A DNA stretch of 50,969 nt from DASPJQ01 sp035299065 (lineage in GTDB: Bacteria > Bacteroidota > Bacteroidia > Flavobacteriales_D > UBA2798), in the NCBI GenBank assembly GCA_035299065.1, contig DATGXI010000007.1, forward strand, positions 1 through 50,969. Reading direction: 5' to 3'. The position numbers were made by a program, and so were the translations under genes. How positions within the stretch are numbered: the stretch's first letter is position 1; each line of letters begins with the position of its first letter. Below, in pieces: positions 16,518 through 27,244 of this stretch. The notes under the pieces are model-generated. The model ran no database searches. It was not told the DNA's origin and saw only the letters and a program-made list of their open reading frames with translations.

Positions 16518-16892
16518 ATGGCAGATGTAAAAGCCCTTGCTGAACAGTTAGTGAACCTTACTGTGAAAGAAGTAAATGATTTAGCAAAAATCTTGAAAGA
16601 TGAATATGGTATTGAACCAGCTGCTGCTGCAGTTGCTGTTGCTGCCGGTGGTGGTGGCGGAGCTGCTGCTGCTGAAGAGAAAACATCTTTCGATGTGATT
16701 TTGAAAAACGGTGGTGCTAACAAACTTGCAGTTGTTAAGCTAGTTAAAGACCTTACAGGTCTTGGCCTGAAAGAAGCTAAGGATTTAGTTGACGGAGCTC
16801 CAAAACCTTTGAAAGAAGGCGTTGATAAAGCTACTGCTGAAGACTTAAAAGCTAAACTTACAGAGGCCGGAGCTGAAGTTGAGGTTAAATAA
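16518..16892 (+). CDS. rplL: 50S ribosomal protein L7/L12
   Basis: A 124-residue stalk protein that recruits translational GTPases. The N-terminal dimerisation helices (LAEQLVNLTVKEVNDLAKIL) are joined by an Ala/Gly-rich hinge (about 36-56) to the globular domain. That domain has the conserved KLAVVKLVKDLTGLGLKEAK-type factor-binding surface and ends AKLTEAGAEVEVK. It is followed by the hairpin at 16909 and then rpoB. Confidence 0.98.
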   Translation: MADVKALAEQLVNLTVKEVNDLAKILKDEYGIEPAAAAVAVAAGGGGGAAAAEEKTSFDVILKNGGANKLAVVKLVKDLTGLGLKEAKDLVDGAPKPLKEGVDKATAEDLKAKLTEAGAEVEVK

Positions 16893-16908
16893 TTTTTAGT
16901 AATACACT

Positions 16909-16950
16909 ACGGGAAGGCGCTGCCAATTGGCAATGCCTTTTCCCGTTTTT
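16909..16950 (+). terminator. imperfect hairpin plus T-run between rplL and rpoB (attenuator candidate)
   Basis: A long imperfect stem (outer ACGGGAAGGC with GCCTT-TT-CCCGT, inner TGCC/GGCA around AATT) is followed by TTTTT. It lies 17 nt after the rplL stop and 67 nt before the rpoB start. In several bacteria this junction holds a partial terminator or processing site that lowers rpoBC output relative to ribosomal proteins; that role here is inferred. Confidence 0.7.
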
Positions 16951-17016
16951 GGCTGTTTGGCATTTTATATTTTTTAAGTTTTAGATCCGTATTTTTAATT
17001 TAAAGTTCTTGTCACC

Positions 17017-20000
17017 TTGGGAACAACGAAAACAAATAAGCGAATAAGCTTCGCAAAGAGTGGTAGCCAGCTTGACTACCCTGATTTTCTAGAGATCCAG
17101 TTAAAGTCCTTCCAGGAATATTTCCAGTTGGACACTACTCCCGAAAACCGTAAAAACGAAGGATTGTTTAAGGTATTTGCCGAAAACTTTCCTATTTCCG
17201 ACACACGCAACCAGTTCGTGTTGGAATTTTTGGACTACTACATTGATCCGCCTCGCTACACCATTCAGGAGTGTATTGAACGTGGATTAACCTACAGTGT
17301 TCCATTAAAAGCAAAACTGAAATTGTATTGTACCGATCCCGAGCACGAGGATTTTGAAACAATTGTGCAGGACGTTTACTTAGGTACAATTCCATATATG
17401 ACACCAAAAGGATCATTCGTGATCAATGGTGCTGAACGTGTAATTGTATCGCAATTACACCGTTCACCAGGCGTATTCTTCGGCCAAAGCCGCCACGCAA
17501 ATGGTACAAAACTGTATTCAGCACGTATCATTCCTTTCAAAGGCTCATGGATCGAGTTCGCTACCGATATCAACAGCGTAATGTACGCTTATATCGACCG
17601 TAAGAAAAAGCTTCCTTTCACCACATTGTTCCGCGCAATTGGTTTTGAAAGCGATCGCCAGATATTAGAAATGTTCAACCTTGCTGACGAAATTAAAGTT
17701 TCAAAAGCAGCGTTGAAAAAAGTAGTAGGCCGCAAGCTTGCTGCACGTGTTTTAAAAACATGGATTGAAGATTTCGTAGATGAGGATACAGGTGAAGTTG
17801 TTTCAATTGAACGTAACGAAATCCTTATTGAGCGTGAAACAATTTTGGAAGATGATCACATTGACCGTATTGTTGATTCAGGCGTAAAAGAAATTGTATT
17901 GCATAAAGAGAATACCGGTAATGCCGACTTCTCGATTATTTACAATACACTTCAAAAAGACGTTACCAACTCGGAGAAAGAAGCAGTGGAGTACATCTAC
18001 CGCTTGTTGCGTAATACAGAACCACCAGACGAGGAAACAGCCCGTTCGGTAATTGAAAAATTGTTCTTCTCAGAACAACGTTATGATTTGGGTGAAGTAG
18101 GACGTTACCGCTTGAATAAAAAACTAGGTTTGAATATTGAGCAGGGAATTCGCGTATTGACCAAAGAAGACATTATTCAAATTGTGAAATACCTCATTGA
18201 GCTAATTAACTCGAAGGCTGATGTAGATGATATTGATCACTTAAGTAACCGTAGGGTGCGTACAGTGGGTGAGCAGTTGTATAACCAGTTTGGAGTTGGT
18301 CTTGCCCGTATGGCGCGTACCATTCGTGAACGTATGAACGTGCGCGACAACGAGGTGTTTACCCCAACTGACCTGATCAACGCAAAAACGTTGTCATCAG
18401 TTATCAATTCATTCTTTGGAACAAACCAGTTGAGCCAGTTCATGGATCAAACTAATCCATTGAGTGAAATTACCCATAAGCGCAGGTTATCGGCACTAGG
18501 GCCAGGAGGTCTGTCGCGTGAGCGTGCAGGTTTCGAGGTTCGTGACGTTCACTATACGCATTATGGCCGTTTGTGTACCATTGAAACACCTGAAGGACCA
18601 AACATTGGTTTGATATCTTCATTGTGCGTGTATGCAAAAGTTAACCGTTTAGGATTTATTGAAACACCTTACCTGAACGTTGAAAAAGGAAAAGTAAACC
18701 TGGCAGAAACCCCGCACTATTTAAGTGCCGAGGAAGAAGACAATAAACTAATTGCTCAGGCAAATATTGCATTGAGCAAGGATGGAAGGATACAGGATGA
18801 TAAAGTTGTAGCCCGTTTAATGGGTGACTTCCCTGTGGTTGATCCAAACCAAATTCATTTACTTGACGTTGGAGCAAACCAAATTGCTTCAATTGCAGCT
18901 TCGTTAATTCCTTTCCTTGAGCATGATGATGCCAACCGTGCATTGATGGGCTCAAACATGCAACGCCAGGCGGTTCCTTTGTTGAAACCACAGGCGCCAA
19001 TTGTTGGAACAGGTATTGAAGAAATGGTTGCCCGTGATTCACGCGTATTGGTGAACGCTGAAGGTGATGGAGTAGTGGAGTATGTTGATGCTACTAAAAT
19101 TGTGATCAAATATGACCGTAACGATGATGATCGTTTGGTAAGTTTTGACTCAGAAAGCAAAGAATACACACTTTCGAAATTCTTAAAAACAAACCAAAAT
19201 ACAAGTATCACGCTTAAACCAACCGTTCGCAAAGGTGAGCGCGTTGAAAAAGGCCAGGTATTGTGTGAAGGTTATGCAACTGAAAAAGGTGAATTAGCTC
19301 TTGGGCGTAACTTAAAAGTGGCGTTCATGCCATGGAAAGGTTACAACTTTGAGGATGCTATCGTGATCTCTGAAAAAGTGGTACGCGAAGATATCTTTAC
19401 CTCAGTTCATATTGACGAGTATTCATTGGAGGTTCGCGAAACAAAACGTGGTCTTGAAGAATTAACGCCAGATATTCCAAACGTAAGTGAGGAAGCTACG
19501 CGTGACCTTGACGAGAACGGTATGATTCGTATTGGTGCCGATGTGAAAGAAGGCGATATCCTTATTGGTAAAATCACACCAAAAGGTGAGTCAGATCCTT
19601 CACCTGAGGAGAAATTATTGCGTGCCATCTTTGGTGACAAAGCGGGCGATGTAAAAGATGCCTCATTGAAAGTTGGTCCTTCAATACGTGGTGTTGTGGT
19701 TGACAAAAAATTGTTCTCACGCGCTATCAAAGACCGTAAGGCTAAATCAATGGAGAAACCATTGCTTGACCAGATTGAAAAAGAATTTGAAACTGAATCG
19801 GCATCGCTTAAGAATTTACTTGCTGAAAAATTATTGACCATCATTGGCGAAGAAAAATCGGCTGGTGTATTCAATAACTTTAAAGAGGAGATTGTTAAGA
19901 AAGGCGTTAAGTTCAGCCAGAAAATTTTATTGGCAATTGATTACACAACAATCAACCCAACCAACTGGACAGCCAACAAAAAACAAAACGAATTAATTGC

Positions 20001-20826
20001 ACGTACCATTCATAATTTCAGTTTACGTCACAACGATGTTCTTGGTGTTTATAAACGCAAGAAATTCCAGGTGACTGTTGGAGATGAACTACCATCAGGT
20101 ATTGTGAAACTTGCCAAAGTTTACTTAGCACAAAAACGTAAGTTGCGTGTGGGTGATAAAATGGCCGGTCGTCATGGTAACAAAGGTGTTGTAGCGCGTA
20201 TAGTGCGTGAAGAAGATATGCCGTTCCTTGAAGACGGAACGCCAGTTGACATTGTATTAAATCCACTAGGTGTACCATCGCGTATGAACCTTGGGCAGAT
20301 TTACGAAACTGTATTGGCTTGGGCCGGACAAAAATTAGGATTGACATTTGCAACCCCTATTTTTGACGGTGCTACATTGGATGAGATTGATAAGTATACC
20401 GATGAGGCCGGTGTTCCGCGTAACGGACGCACCTACCTGCATGATGGTGGCACAGGTGAGCGTTTTGACCAGCCTGCAACCGTTGGTATTATTTACATGA
20501 TCAAACTAAGCCACATGGTTGACGATAAAATGCACGCGCGTTCAATCGGACCGTACTCACTTATTACACAACAGCCATTGGGTGGTAAAGCTCAGTTTGG
20601 TGGTCAGCGTTTTGGTGAGATGGAGGTTTGGGCCATCGAAGCATTTGGTGCTTCAAACATTCTCCAGGAAATCCTTACGGTTAAATCGGATGATGTTATG
20701 GGACGTGCCAAAACGTACGAAGCCATTGTTAAAGGTGAAAACCTGCCTACACCGGGTATACCAGAATCATTCAACGTATTGTTGCATGAATTACGCGGCT
20801 TAGGTTTGAACATCAGCTTAGACTAA
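17017..20826 (+). CDS. rpoB: DNA-directed RNA polymerase subunit beta
   Basis: A 1269-residue catalytic subunit of RNA polymerase. The rifampicin-binding region at about 466-520 reads LSQFMDQTNPLSEITHKRRL, with wild-type-like residues at the common resistance sites. RHGNKGVVARI and GVPSRMNLGQIYE supply conserved active-site and clamp contacts. The C-terminus (GGKAQFGGQRFGEMEVWAIE) is complete. The start must be TTG at 17017: an in-frame TAA lies at 16996, only non-start codons intervene, and the N-terminus (GTTKTNKRISFAKSG) matches the usual beginning. A TTG start may dampen translation of this gene relative to rpoC. rpoC follows after 46 nt. Confidence 0.98.
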   Translation: MGTTKTNKRISFAKSGSQLDYPDFLEIQLKSFQEYFQLDTTPENRKNEGLFKVFAENFPISDTRNQFVLEFLDYYIDPPRYTIQECIERGLTYSVPLKAKLKLYCTDPEHEDFETIVQDVYLGTIPYMTPKGSFVINGAERVIVSQLHRSPGVFFGQSRHANGTKLYSARIIPFKGSWIEFATDINSVMYAYIDRKKKLPFTTLFRAIGFESDRQILEMFNLADEIKVSKAALKKVVGRKLAARVLKTWIEDFVDEDTGEVVSIERNEILIERETILEDDHIDRIVDSGVKEIVLHKENTGNADFSIIYNTLQKDVTNSEKEAVEYIYRLLRNTEPPDEETARSVIEKLFFSEQRYDLGEVGRYRLNKKLGLNIEQGIRVLTKEDIIQIVKYLIELINSKADVDDIDHLSNRRVRTVGEQLYNQFGVGLARMARTIRERMNVRDNEVFTPTDLINAKTLSSVINSFFGTNQLSQFMDQTNPLSEITHKRRLSALGPGGLSRERAGFEVRDVHYTHYGRLCTIETPEGPNIGLISSLCVYAKVNRLGFIETPYLNVEKGKVNLAETPHYLSAEEEDNKLIAQANIALSKDGRIQDDKVVARLMGDFPVVDPNQIHLLDVGANQIASIAASLIPFLEHDDANRALMGSNMQRQAVPLLKPQAPIVGTGIEEMVARDSRVLVNAEGDGVVEYVDATKIVIKYDRNDDDRLVSFDSESKEYTLSKFLKTNQNTSITLKPTVRKGERVEKGQVLCEGYATEKGELALGRNLKVAFMPWKGYNFEDAIVISEKVVREDIFTSVHIDEYSLEVRETKRGLEELTPDIPNVSEEATRDLDENGMIRIGADVKEGDILIGKITPKGESDPSPEEKLLRAIFGDKAGDVKDASLKVGPSIRGVVVDKKLFSRAIKDRKAKSMEKPLLDQIEKEFETESASLKNLLAEKLLTIIGEEKSAGVFNNFKEEIVKKGVKFSQKILLAIDYTTINPTNWTANKKQNELIARTIHNFSLRHNDVLGVYKRKKFQVTVGDELPSGIVKLAKVYLAQKRKLRVGDKMAGRHGNKGVVARIVREEDMPFLEDGTPVDIVLNPLGVPSRMNLGQIYETVLAWAGQKLGLTFATPIFDGATLDEIDKYTDEAGVPRNGRTYLHDGGTGERFDQPATVGIIYMIKLSHMVDDKMHARSIGPYSLITQQPLGGKAQFGGQRFGEMEVWAIEAFGASNILQEILTVKSDDVMGRAKTYEAIVKGENLPTPGIPESFNVLLHELRGLGLNISLD

Positions 20827-20872
20827 ATTGGATTTACAGGGTTAATTGTTAAACGGATTATCAAAACAAAAT

Positions 20873-23800
20873 ATGGCTTTTAAAAAAGATATAAAACCAA
20901 GAAGTGATTTTAATAAAATCACCATCAGCCTCTCTTCTCCAGAGGTTATTCTTGAGCGCTCAAGTGGCGAGGTGATAAAGCCCGAGACCATCAACTATCG
21001 TACATACAAACCCGAAATGGGCGGTTTGTTTTGCGAAAGGATTTTTGGTCCGGTAAAGGATTACGAGTGTGCCTGCGGTAAGTATAAGCGTATACGTTAC
21101 AAAGGCATTGTGTGCGACCGTTGCGGTGTTGAGGTTACCGAGAAAAAAGTGCGCAGGGAACGTATGGGGCACATTACACTTACAGTTCCGGTTGCGCATA
21201 TCTGGTATTTCCGTTCATTGCCAAATAAAATTGGTTACTTGTTGGGATTGCCTACAAAAAAGCTTGATCAGATCATTTATTACGAGCGTTACGCGGTAAT
21301 TCAACCGGGTATTGCAAAAAATGCAGCTGGCGAGCCTTTGTTGAAAAATGACTTCCTTACAGAAGAAGAGTACCTTGATATTTTAGACAAAACACCAAGG
21401 GAAAACCAGTATTTGGAAGATACAGACCCGAACAAATTCATTGCAAAAATGGGTGCCGATGCATTGATTGAAATGCTTAAGCGTATCAACCTGGATGAAT
21501 TGTCATACGATTTACGTCACAAAGCAAATACCGAAACCTCACAGCAACGTAAGAGCGAAGCTTTGAAACGTTTGCAGGTAGTTGAAGCTTTCCGTGAATC
21601 AAATGAGCGTATTGAGAACCGTCCTGAATGGATGATCATTAAAATTGTTCCGGTAATTCCACCTGAATTGCGTCCACTCGTTCCATTGGATGGTGGCCGT
21701 TTTGCAACGTCAGATTTAAATGACTTGTACCGCAGGGTAATTATACGCAACAACCGTTTAAAGCGTCTGATCGAGATCAAAGCGCCTGACGTGATTTTGC
21801 GTAATGAGAAACGTATGTTGCAGGAGTCGGTTGACTCGTTGTTTGACAACTCACGTAAATCAAGCGCTGTTAAAACTGAATCAAACCGCCCGTTGAAATC
21901 ACTTTCAGATTCATTGAAAGGAAAGCAAGGAAGGTTCCGTCAAAACTTATTAGGAAAACGTGTTGACTATAGTGCGCGTTCAGTAATTGTTGTAGGACCT
22001 GAGTTGAAATTGCACGAGTGTGGATTACCAAAAGACATGGCTGCTGAACTTTTCAAACCGTTTATCATTCGTAAAATGATTGAGCGCGGTATTGTGAAAA
22101 CAGTAAAATCAGCAAAGAAAATTGTTGACCGTAAAGAGCCTGTTGTTTGGGATATTTTAGAAAACGTATTGAAAGGACATCCTGTATTGCTAAACCGTGC
22201 ACCAACATTGCACAGGTTGGGTATCCAGGCATTCCAACCAAAACTAATTGAAGGAAAAGCTATTCAATTGCATCCATTGGTGTGTACAGCATTTAATGCT
22301 GACTTTGATGGTGACCAAATGGCGGTTCACGTTCCACTGGGACATGCAGCTATTTTGGAAGCGCAATTGTTGATGCTTGCTTCGCACAATATTTTGAACC
22401 CTGCTAACGGTGCCCCGGTAACCGTTCCTTCACAGGACATGGTGCTTGGTTTGTATTACATGACCAAGGGACGTAAAACAGAAGGTGATGATATTGTAAA
22501 AGGAGAAGGAAAAACTTTTTATTCAGCTGAAGAGGTTCGTATTGCTTTGAATGAAAAGCGTATTGACCTGCACGCAAACATTAAAGTTCGTGTTGATGAC
22601 ATGATTGACGGGCAACCAAAACGTCATGTTATTGAAACAACTGTTGGCCGTGTAATCTTCAATGAAGTTGTGCCTGTTGAAGTTGGTTATATCAATGAAA
22701 TCCTTACCAAAAAATCATTGCGTGACATCATTGGTCGTGTATTGATTATTGCAGGAACTGCTAAAACTGCCAAATTCCTTGATGACATTAAGGAGCTTGG
22801 ATTTATGATGGCATTCCGTGGTGGATTATCATTTAACCTGAGTGACGTTGTTGTGCCTGTTGAGAAAGAGAAAATGGTGAAGGATGCACATGGCCAGGTT
22901 GACGAAGTATTGGGTAACTACAACATGGGTCTTATTACAAACAATGAGCGTTACAACCAGATTATTGACATCTGGACGCATACCAACTCACGTTTGACGC
23001 ATATTTTGATGGAGAAGCTTAAGGCCGACCGTCAAGGGTTCAACTCAATTTACATGATGTTTGACTCGGGAGCACGTGGTTCGAAAGAACAGATTCGTCA
23101 GCTTTCAGGTATGCGTGGTTTGATGGCAAAACCACAAAAATCGGGTGCTACAAGCCAGGATATTATTGAGAACCCAATCCTTTCAAACTTTAAAGAAGGA
23201 CTATCCATTTTAGAGTACTTTATTTCAACGCATGGTGCACGTAAAGGTCTTGCCGATACCGCTCTTAAAACAGCTGACGCAGGATACCTGACCCGTAGGT
23301 TGGTTGACGTTGCACAGGATGTAATTATCAATACTGAAGATTGTGGTACATTGCGTGGACTAACGGCTACCGCACTTAAGAAGAATGATGATATTGTTGA
23401 GTCATTATACGATCGTATCATTGGTCGTGTATCAGTTCACGATGTTTATCATCCTGAAACAGGTGAAATACTTGTTGGAAGTGGCGAAGAAATTACCGAG
23501 TCAAAAGCCAAAGCAATTACCGAGTCAGGTATTGATGAAGTTGAAATCCGTTCAGTGTTGACATGCGAATTGCGCAGGGGTGTTTGTACACTTTGTTATG
23601 GTCGTAGCCTTGCATCGGGCCGTATGGTTCAGATTGGTGAAGCCGTAGGTGTAATTGCAGCTCAGTCAATTGGTGAACCTGGTACACAGTTAACACTTCG
23701 TACATTCCACGTAGGTGGTACAGCTTCTAACATTGCCGATGAAAATGACATCAAAGCAAAATTTGCAGGACGTCTTGAATTCGAAGAATTGCGTACAGTA

Positions 23801-25183
23801 CAAAAAGTTGATGCCGAAGGAAACAAAGTTTCATTGGTAACAGGTCGTTCAGGTGAAATGAAAATTCTTGATCCTGCAACCGGTATTGTATTGACTACAT
23901 CAAATATTCCTTACGGATCTACTTTGTTCTTCAAAACTGGCGATACAGTTGAAAAAGGAAAAGTAATTTGTAAATGGGATCCATATAACGCGGTAATCTT
24001 ATCTGAAACTGCAGGTACACTTGACTTTGAAAATATTGAAGAAGGTGTTACTTACCGTGAAGAGGTGGATGAGCAAACAGGTTTCGTTGAGAAAGTGATT
24101 GTTGAAAGCCGTGATAAGAAGAAGAACCCTGCAATTAAAGTTCTTGACCTTAAAACCAAAGATGAATTGCGTATGTACAACCTACCGGTTGGTGCACACA
24201 TCATGGTAAACCTTGGTCAAAAAATTGAGGCCGGTGAAATTCTTGTAAAAATTCCACGTTTAGCTGGTAAAACAGGTGACATTACAGGTGGTCTTCCGCG
24301 TGTAACCGAGTTGTTCGAAGCGCGTAATCCTTCAAATCCGGCTGTTGTGGCTGAGATTGATGGTATCGTGTCATTTGGAAAAATCAAGCGTGGTAACCGT
24401 GAAATCATTATTGAAAGCCGCAGTGGCGAAAAACGTACCTACTTAGTGAATTTATCAAAACACATTCTTGTACAGGAAAACGACTTTGTGCGTGCAGGTG
24501 CAAGTTTGAGTGATGGTGCAATTTCACCAAGCGATATTTTAGCAATTGAAGGTCCAACTGCAGTGCAGGAATACCTGGTGAACGAAGTACAAGAGGTATA
24601 CCGTTTGCAGGGTGTGAAAATTAACGATAAGCATTTCGAGGTGATTGTTCGCCAAATGATGCGTAAAGTTGAATTGCAGGATCCGGGCGATACACGTTTC
24701 CTTGAGCGCAGCGGTGTAAACAAAGCTGACTTCATGGAAGAAAACGATGCTATTTACGGTAAAAAAGTAGTAGTTGACGCGGGTGATTCTCCAAACCTGA
24801 AACCAGGTCAGATCATTACAGCACGTAAATTGCGCGATGAGAACTCACGTTTGAAACGTAACGATAAAAAATTGGTTGAAGCACGTGATGCGGTTGCCGC
24901 AACGTCAATTCCAATGTTGCAGGGTATTACCCGCGCCTCATTGCAAACTGACAGCTTTATTTCAGCAGCATCGTTCCAGGAAACTACAAAAGTATTGAAT
25001 GAAGCAGCCGTTAACGGTAAGCAGGACTTCTTACTAGGTTTGAAAGAAAACGTAATTGTTGGTCACTTGATTCCTTCAGGTACCGGTATGCGTGAGTACC
25101 AAAAAATGATTGTAGGTTCAACTGAAGAGTATGAAAACCTTGTAGCTGCTGATAAAGGCAGTGAGGTTGACGTAGCTGAATAG
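20873..25183 (+). CDS. rpoC: DNA-directed RNA polymerase subunit beta'
   Basis: A 1436-residue catalytic subunit. The N-terminal zinc ribbon is CACGKYKRIRYKGIVCDRCG, and the Mg-binding active-site loop is NADFDGDQMAVHVPLG, with three Asp. The bridge/trigger region includes the second zinc site (CELRRGVCTLCYGRSLASG) and QSIGEPGTQLTLRTFHVGG. I place the start at the ATG 20873 (MAFKKDIKPRSD), the usual N-terminus in this phylum, rather than at a TTG nine codons upstream. A strong terminator follows 43 nt after the stop, ending the nusG-rpoC block. Confidence 0.98.
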   Translation: MAFKKDIKPRSDFNKITISLSSPEVILERSSGEVIKPETINYRTYKPEMGGLFCERIFGPVKDYECACGKYKRIRYKGIVCDRCGVEVTEKKVRRERMGHITLTVPVAHIWYFRSLPNKIGYLLGLPTKKLDQIIYYERYAVIQPGIAKNAAGEPLLKNDFLTEEEYLDILDKTPRENQYLEDTDPNKFIAKMGADALIEMLKRINLDELSYDLRHKANTETSQQRKSEALKRLQVVEAFRESNERIENRPEWMIIKIVPVIPPELRPLVPLDGGRFATSDLNDLYRRVIIRNNRLKRLIEIKAPDVILRNEKRMLQESVDSLFDNSRKSSAVKTESNRPLKSLSDSLKGKQGRFRQNLLGKRVDYSARSVIVVGPELKLHECGLPKDMAAELFKPFIIRKMIERGIVKTVKSAKKIVDRKEPVVWDILENVLKGHPVLLNRAPTLHRLGIQAFQPKLIEGKAIQLHPLVCTAFNADFDGDQMAVHVPLGHAAILEAQLLMLASHNILNPANGAPVTVPSQDMVLGLYYMTKGRKTEGDDIVKGEGKTFYSAEEVRIALNEKRIDLHANIKVRVDDMIDGQPKRHVIETTVGRVIFNEVVPVEVGYINEILTKKSLRDIIGRVLIIAGTAKTAKFLDDIKELGFMMAFRGGLSFNLSDVVVPVEKEKMVKDAHGQVDEVLGNYNMGLITNNERYNQIIDIWTHTNSRLTHILMEKLKADRQGFNSIYMMFDSGARGSKEQIRQLSGMRGLMAKPQKSGATSQDIIENPILSNFKEGLSILEYFISTHGARKGLADTALKTADAGYLTRRLVDVAQDVIINTEDCGTLRGLTATALKKNDDIVESLYDRIIGRVSVHDVYHPETGEILVGSGEEITESKAKAITESGIDEVEIRSVLTCELRRGVCTLCYGRSLASGRMVQIGEAVGVIAAQSIGEPGTQLTLRTFHVGGTASNIADENDIKAKFAGRLEFEELRTVQKVDAEGNKVSLVTGRSGEMKILDPATGIVLTTSNIPYGSTLFFKTGDTVEKGKVICKWDPYNAVILSETAGTLDFENIEEGVTYREEVDEQTGFVEKVIVESRDKKKNPAIKVLDLKTKDELRMYNLPVGAHIMVNLGQKIEAGEILVKIPRLAGKTGDITGGLPRVTELFEARNPSNPAVVAEIDGIVSFGKIKRGNREIIIESRSGEKRTYLVNLSKHILVQENDFVRAGASLSDGAISPSDILAIEGPTAVQEYLVNEVQEVYRLQGVKINDKHFEVIVRQMMRKVELQDPGDTRFLERSGVNKADFMEENDAIYGKKVVVDAGDSPNLKPGQIITARKLRDENSRLKRNDKKLVEARDAVAATSIPMLQGITRASLQTDSFISAASFQETTKVLNEAAVNGKQDFLLGLKENVIVGHLIPSGTGMREYQKMIVGSTEEYENLVAADKGSEVDVAE

Positions 25184-25226
25184 ATTAAGAGACACCAGAC
25201 ACTGGTGATTATCGATAAAACTTATA

Positions 25227-25256
25227 AGCCCTGGCTGAATTGCCGGGGCTTTTTTT
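25227..25256 (+). terminator. rho-independent terminator after rpoC
   Basis: A 9-bp GC-rich stem (AGCCCTGGC/GCCGGGGCT, one G-T pair) with a 6-nt loop is followed by a run of Ts to 25256. It lies 43 nt after the rpoC stop. Confidence 0.92.
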
Positions 25257-25414
25257 GTATATGAAACGTAGCCCGGCTTGGGCAATGTATTGATCTTCGT
25301 GCTGGAAAACACCTTTCGGAAACACGCTTTACATGGATTTAGTTTCACGGATTTTGTTTACATTACACATGAAAATCAAAGTCGTCTTTATTGTAACCAA
25401 TAATAGAAGCAGTT

Positions 25415-27244
25415 ATGTTAAAACCAAAATCTCAGTTGAAGCGATTTGTGCTGTATGCGTTTTTTTTATGTGCCGGTAACAATGTGTATAGCCAGGACAA
25501 TTTTGTTGACTCGCTTAAAAAGGAGATAAAAAGTTATAAGGGCAATGGTGGAACCTTGAAAAAAGACACCTCCTATATCAACCTACTTTCACAAATTGGA
25601 CGCGCCTACCAGGGAATAAACATTGATACCGCCTTCCTGTACCACAACGAAATTGTTTCCCTGTCACAAAAACTCCTTTCAAAAGCAACAAATTCAAAAA
25701 ACACAATTGATTTAATAAAAATAAAACAAGGTGAGGCCATACGTCAATTGGGTTGGGACTTTTTGATACTTGGCCACTCCGATTCAGCCCTTAGCCGTTT
25801 GGAAAAGGCACTTGCACTTGCTGACAATATACTAAGTCAGCCACTTTCTAAAAAAGCCTCGTATTTTGCAAATAAATTCAAAGCATCCACATTGTGTAAC
25901 CTTGGTACTTATTTCGATAATATTGGAGGTTACAGAAAGGCAGTAATGTATTTTGATCGTGCAATAAAAATCGGAAAACGCATAAAAAGTAACGGGTTGC
26001 TTTTTGCAGCAATTGGCAATAAAGGATTGGTGCATCACCGGCTTGGAGATCTTGACAGTGCCATTGCATGTTTTAATCAGTCCATTCCACTTTGTATAAA
26101 AGAAAAAAATGATGTTGGGCTTGCAAATACGTATATAAACATTTCATTGCTGTATACGGATAAAGGGAATTACAAAGTAGCGCTTGATTATTTGTTTAAG
26201 GCGCTCAAACTTGGTCAAAAAATAAATCATTACCAGGTTCAGTCAAGCGTATTGAACAACATTGGTAATTTATACCATTATCAGAAGCAACTTGAAAAGG
26301 CCACCGAGTACTATACAAAGGCACGTGTGCTTGCAGGTGAGCTGAATAACCTGAACGGGGAGATAGATGCACTTTTAAACCTGGGCATTGTGTATTTTGA
26401 CCAGCGAAAAACCGCTGAGGCGGTAGCCAATTATAATAAAGCTATAGAAAAATCACTTGAAAATGGAAACACGCGTTCACTTGCAAAAGGTATAAGCGAA
26501 CTGGGGAGTGTTTATTTTTACCTGAAAGAGTATGATAAAGCCGAAGAGCACTTTAGAAGAGCGCTTGTTTACCTGGAGGAAATAGAATTAATGCCAAGAA
26601 TTGCTCAAACAAAGGGTAATTTGGGGCAGGTGCTAACTGTAAAAGGAAAGTTTGTTGAGGCTGAAAAGTTATTGAATGAATCGTTGAAATTTGGTGAGGA
26701 GTCAAAGAACGTTGAAGTTCTTCTTAACACATATTCTTTTTTAAGTGAACTGTATGAAAAAACAAACAGGGGTAATAAGGCTGTTAAATATTATAAATTG
26801 CATATACAGCTTCGTGATAGTTTGCAGCAGTCTGAAAATTTAAAAGCAACATTGCAAAAAGAGCTACAGTTTAATTATGAAAAAAAAGCAATGGCCGACA
26901 GTATTGCAAATGCTAAAAAACTGGAATTAAAAAATGTGGAACTTGCCAAAAACAAAGCTGAAGTAAAAGCCAAAAGAAACCAGCAAATGCTTTTATACGG
27001 AGGTCTTGGGCTGGCCTTGATTTTTGCCTTTTTTATGTATAACCGGTTTAAGATTACCAAAAGGCAAAATAAAATTATTGAAGAGCAAAAGAGAGAAGTT
27101 GAATCAGCCCATATGGCGTTGGAGGAGCGCAATGCCGAGGTTATGGATAGTATTCGGTATGCAAAGCGCATACAACAAGCGCTGTTGGCTAATGATAAGT
27201 TTATTGACAAGCAGTTAAAAAGGCTGCGCAGCCCCAAAACGTAA
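25415..27244 (+). CDS. TPR membrane protein with SpoIIE-linker-like tail, no phosphatase domain
   Basis: A 609-residue protein. A signal peptide or anchor (about 1-27) leads into about seven TPR repeats at 60-480 (for example YRKAVMYFDRAIKIGKRI and YDKAEEHFRRALVYLEEI). A transmembrane helix follows at about 525-545, then a cytoplasmic coiled coil ending VMDSIRYAKRIQQALLAND near residue 578. In Bacteroidota that last motif commonly sits just before a SpoIIE/PP2C phosphatase or other output domain; here the protein ends about 20 residues later (KQLKRLRSPKT). The layout suggests periplasmic TPR sensing with a cytoplasmic helical stub that must act through a partner. The next gene is a shorter paralog with the same ending. 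Function unknown. Confidence 0.85.
   Translation: MLKPKSQLKRFVLYAFFLCAGNNVYSQDNFVDSLKKEIKSYKGNGGTLKKDTSYINLLSQIGRAYQGINIDTAFLYHNEIVSLSQKLLSKATNSKNTIDLIKIKQGEAIRQLGWDFLILGHSDSALSRLEKALALADNILSQPLSKKASYFANKFKASTLCNLGTYFDNIGGYRKAVMYFDRAIKIGKRIKSNGLLFAAIGNKGLVHHRLGDLDSAIACFNQSIPLCIKEKNDVGLANTYINISLLYTDKGNYKVALDYLFKALKLGQKINHYQVQSSVLNNIGNLYHYQKQLEKATEYYTKARVLAGELNNLNGEIDALLNLGIVYFDQRKTAEAVANYNKAIEKSLENGNTRSLAKGISELGSVYFYLKEYDKAEEHFRRALVYLEEIELMPRIAQTKGNLGQVLTVKGKFVEAEKLLNESLKFGEESKNVEVLLNTYSFLSELYEKTNRGNKAVKYYKLHIQLRDSLQQSENLKATLQKELQFNYEKKAMADSIANAKKLELKNVELAKNKAEVKAKRNQQMLLYGGLGLALIFAFFMYNRFKITKRQNKIIEEQKREVESAHMALEERNAEVMDSIRYAKRIQQALLANDKFIDKQLKRLRSPKT

Noticed and set aside
23098..23421. Long antisense ORFs inside rpoB/rpoC
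   Set aside because: These are frame shadows of highly biased coding sequence and have no independent start signals or motifs.
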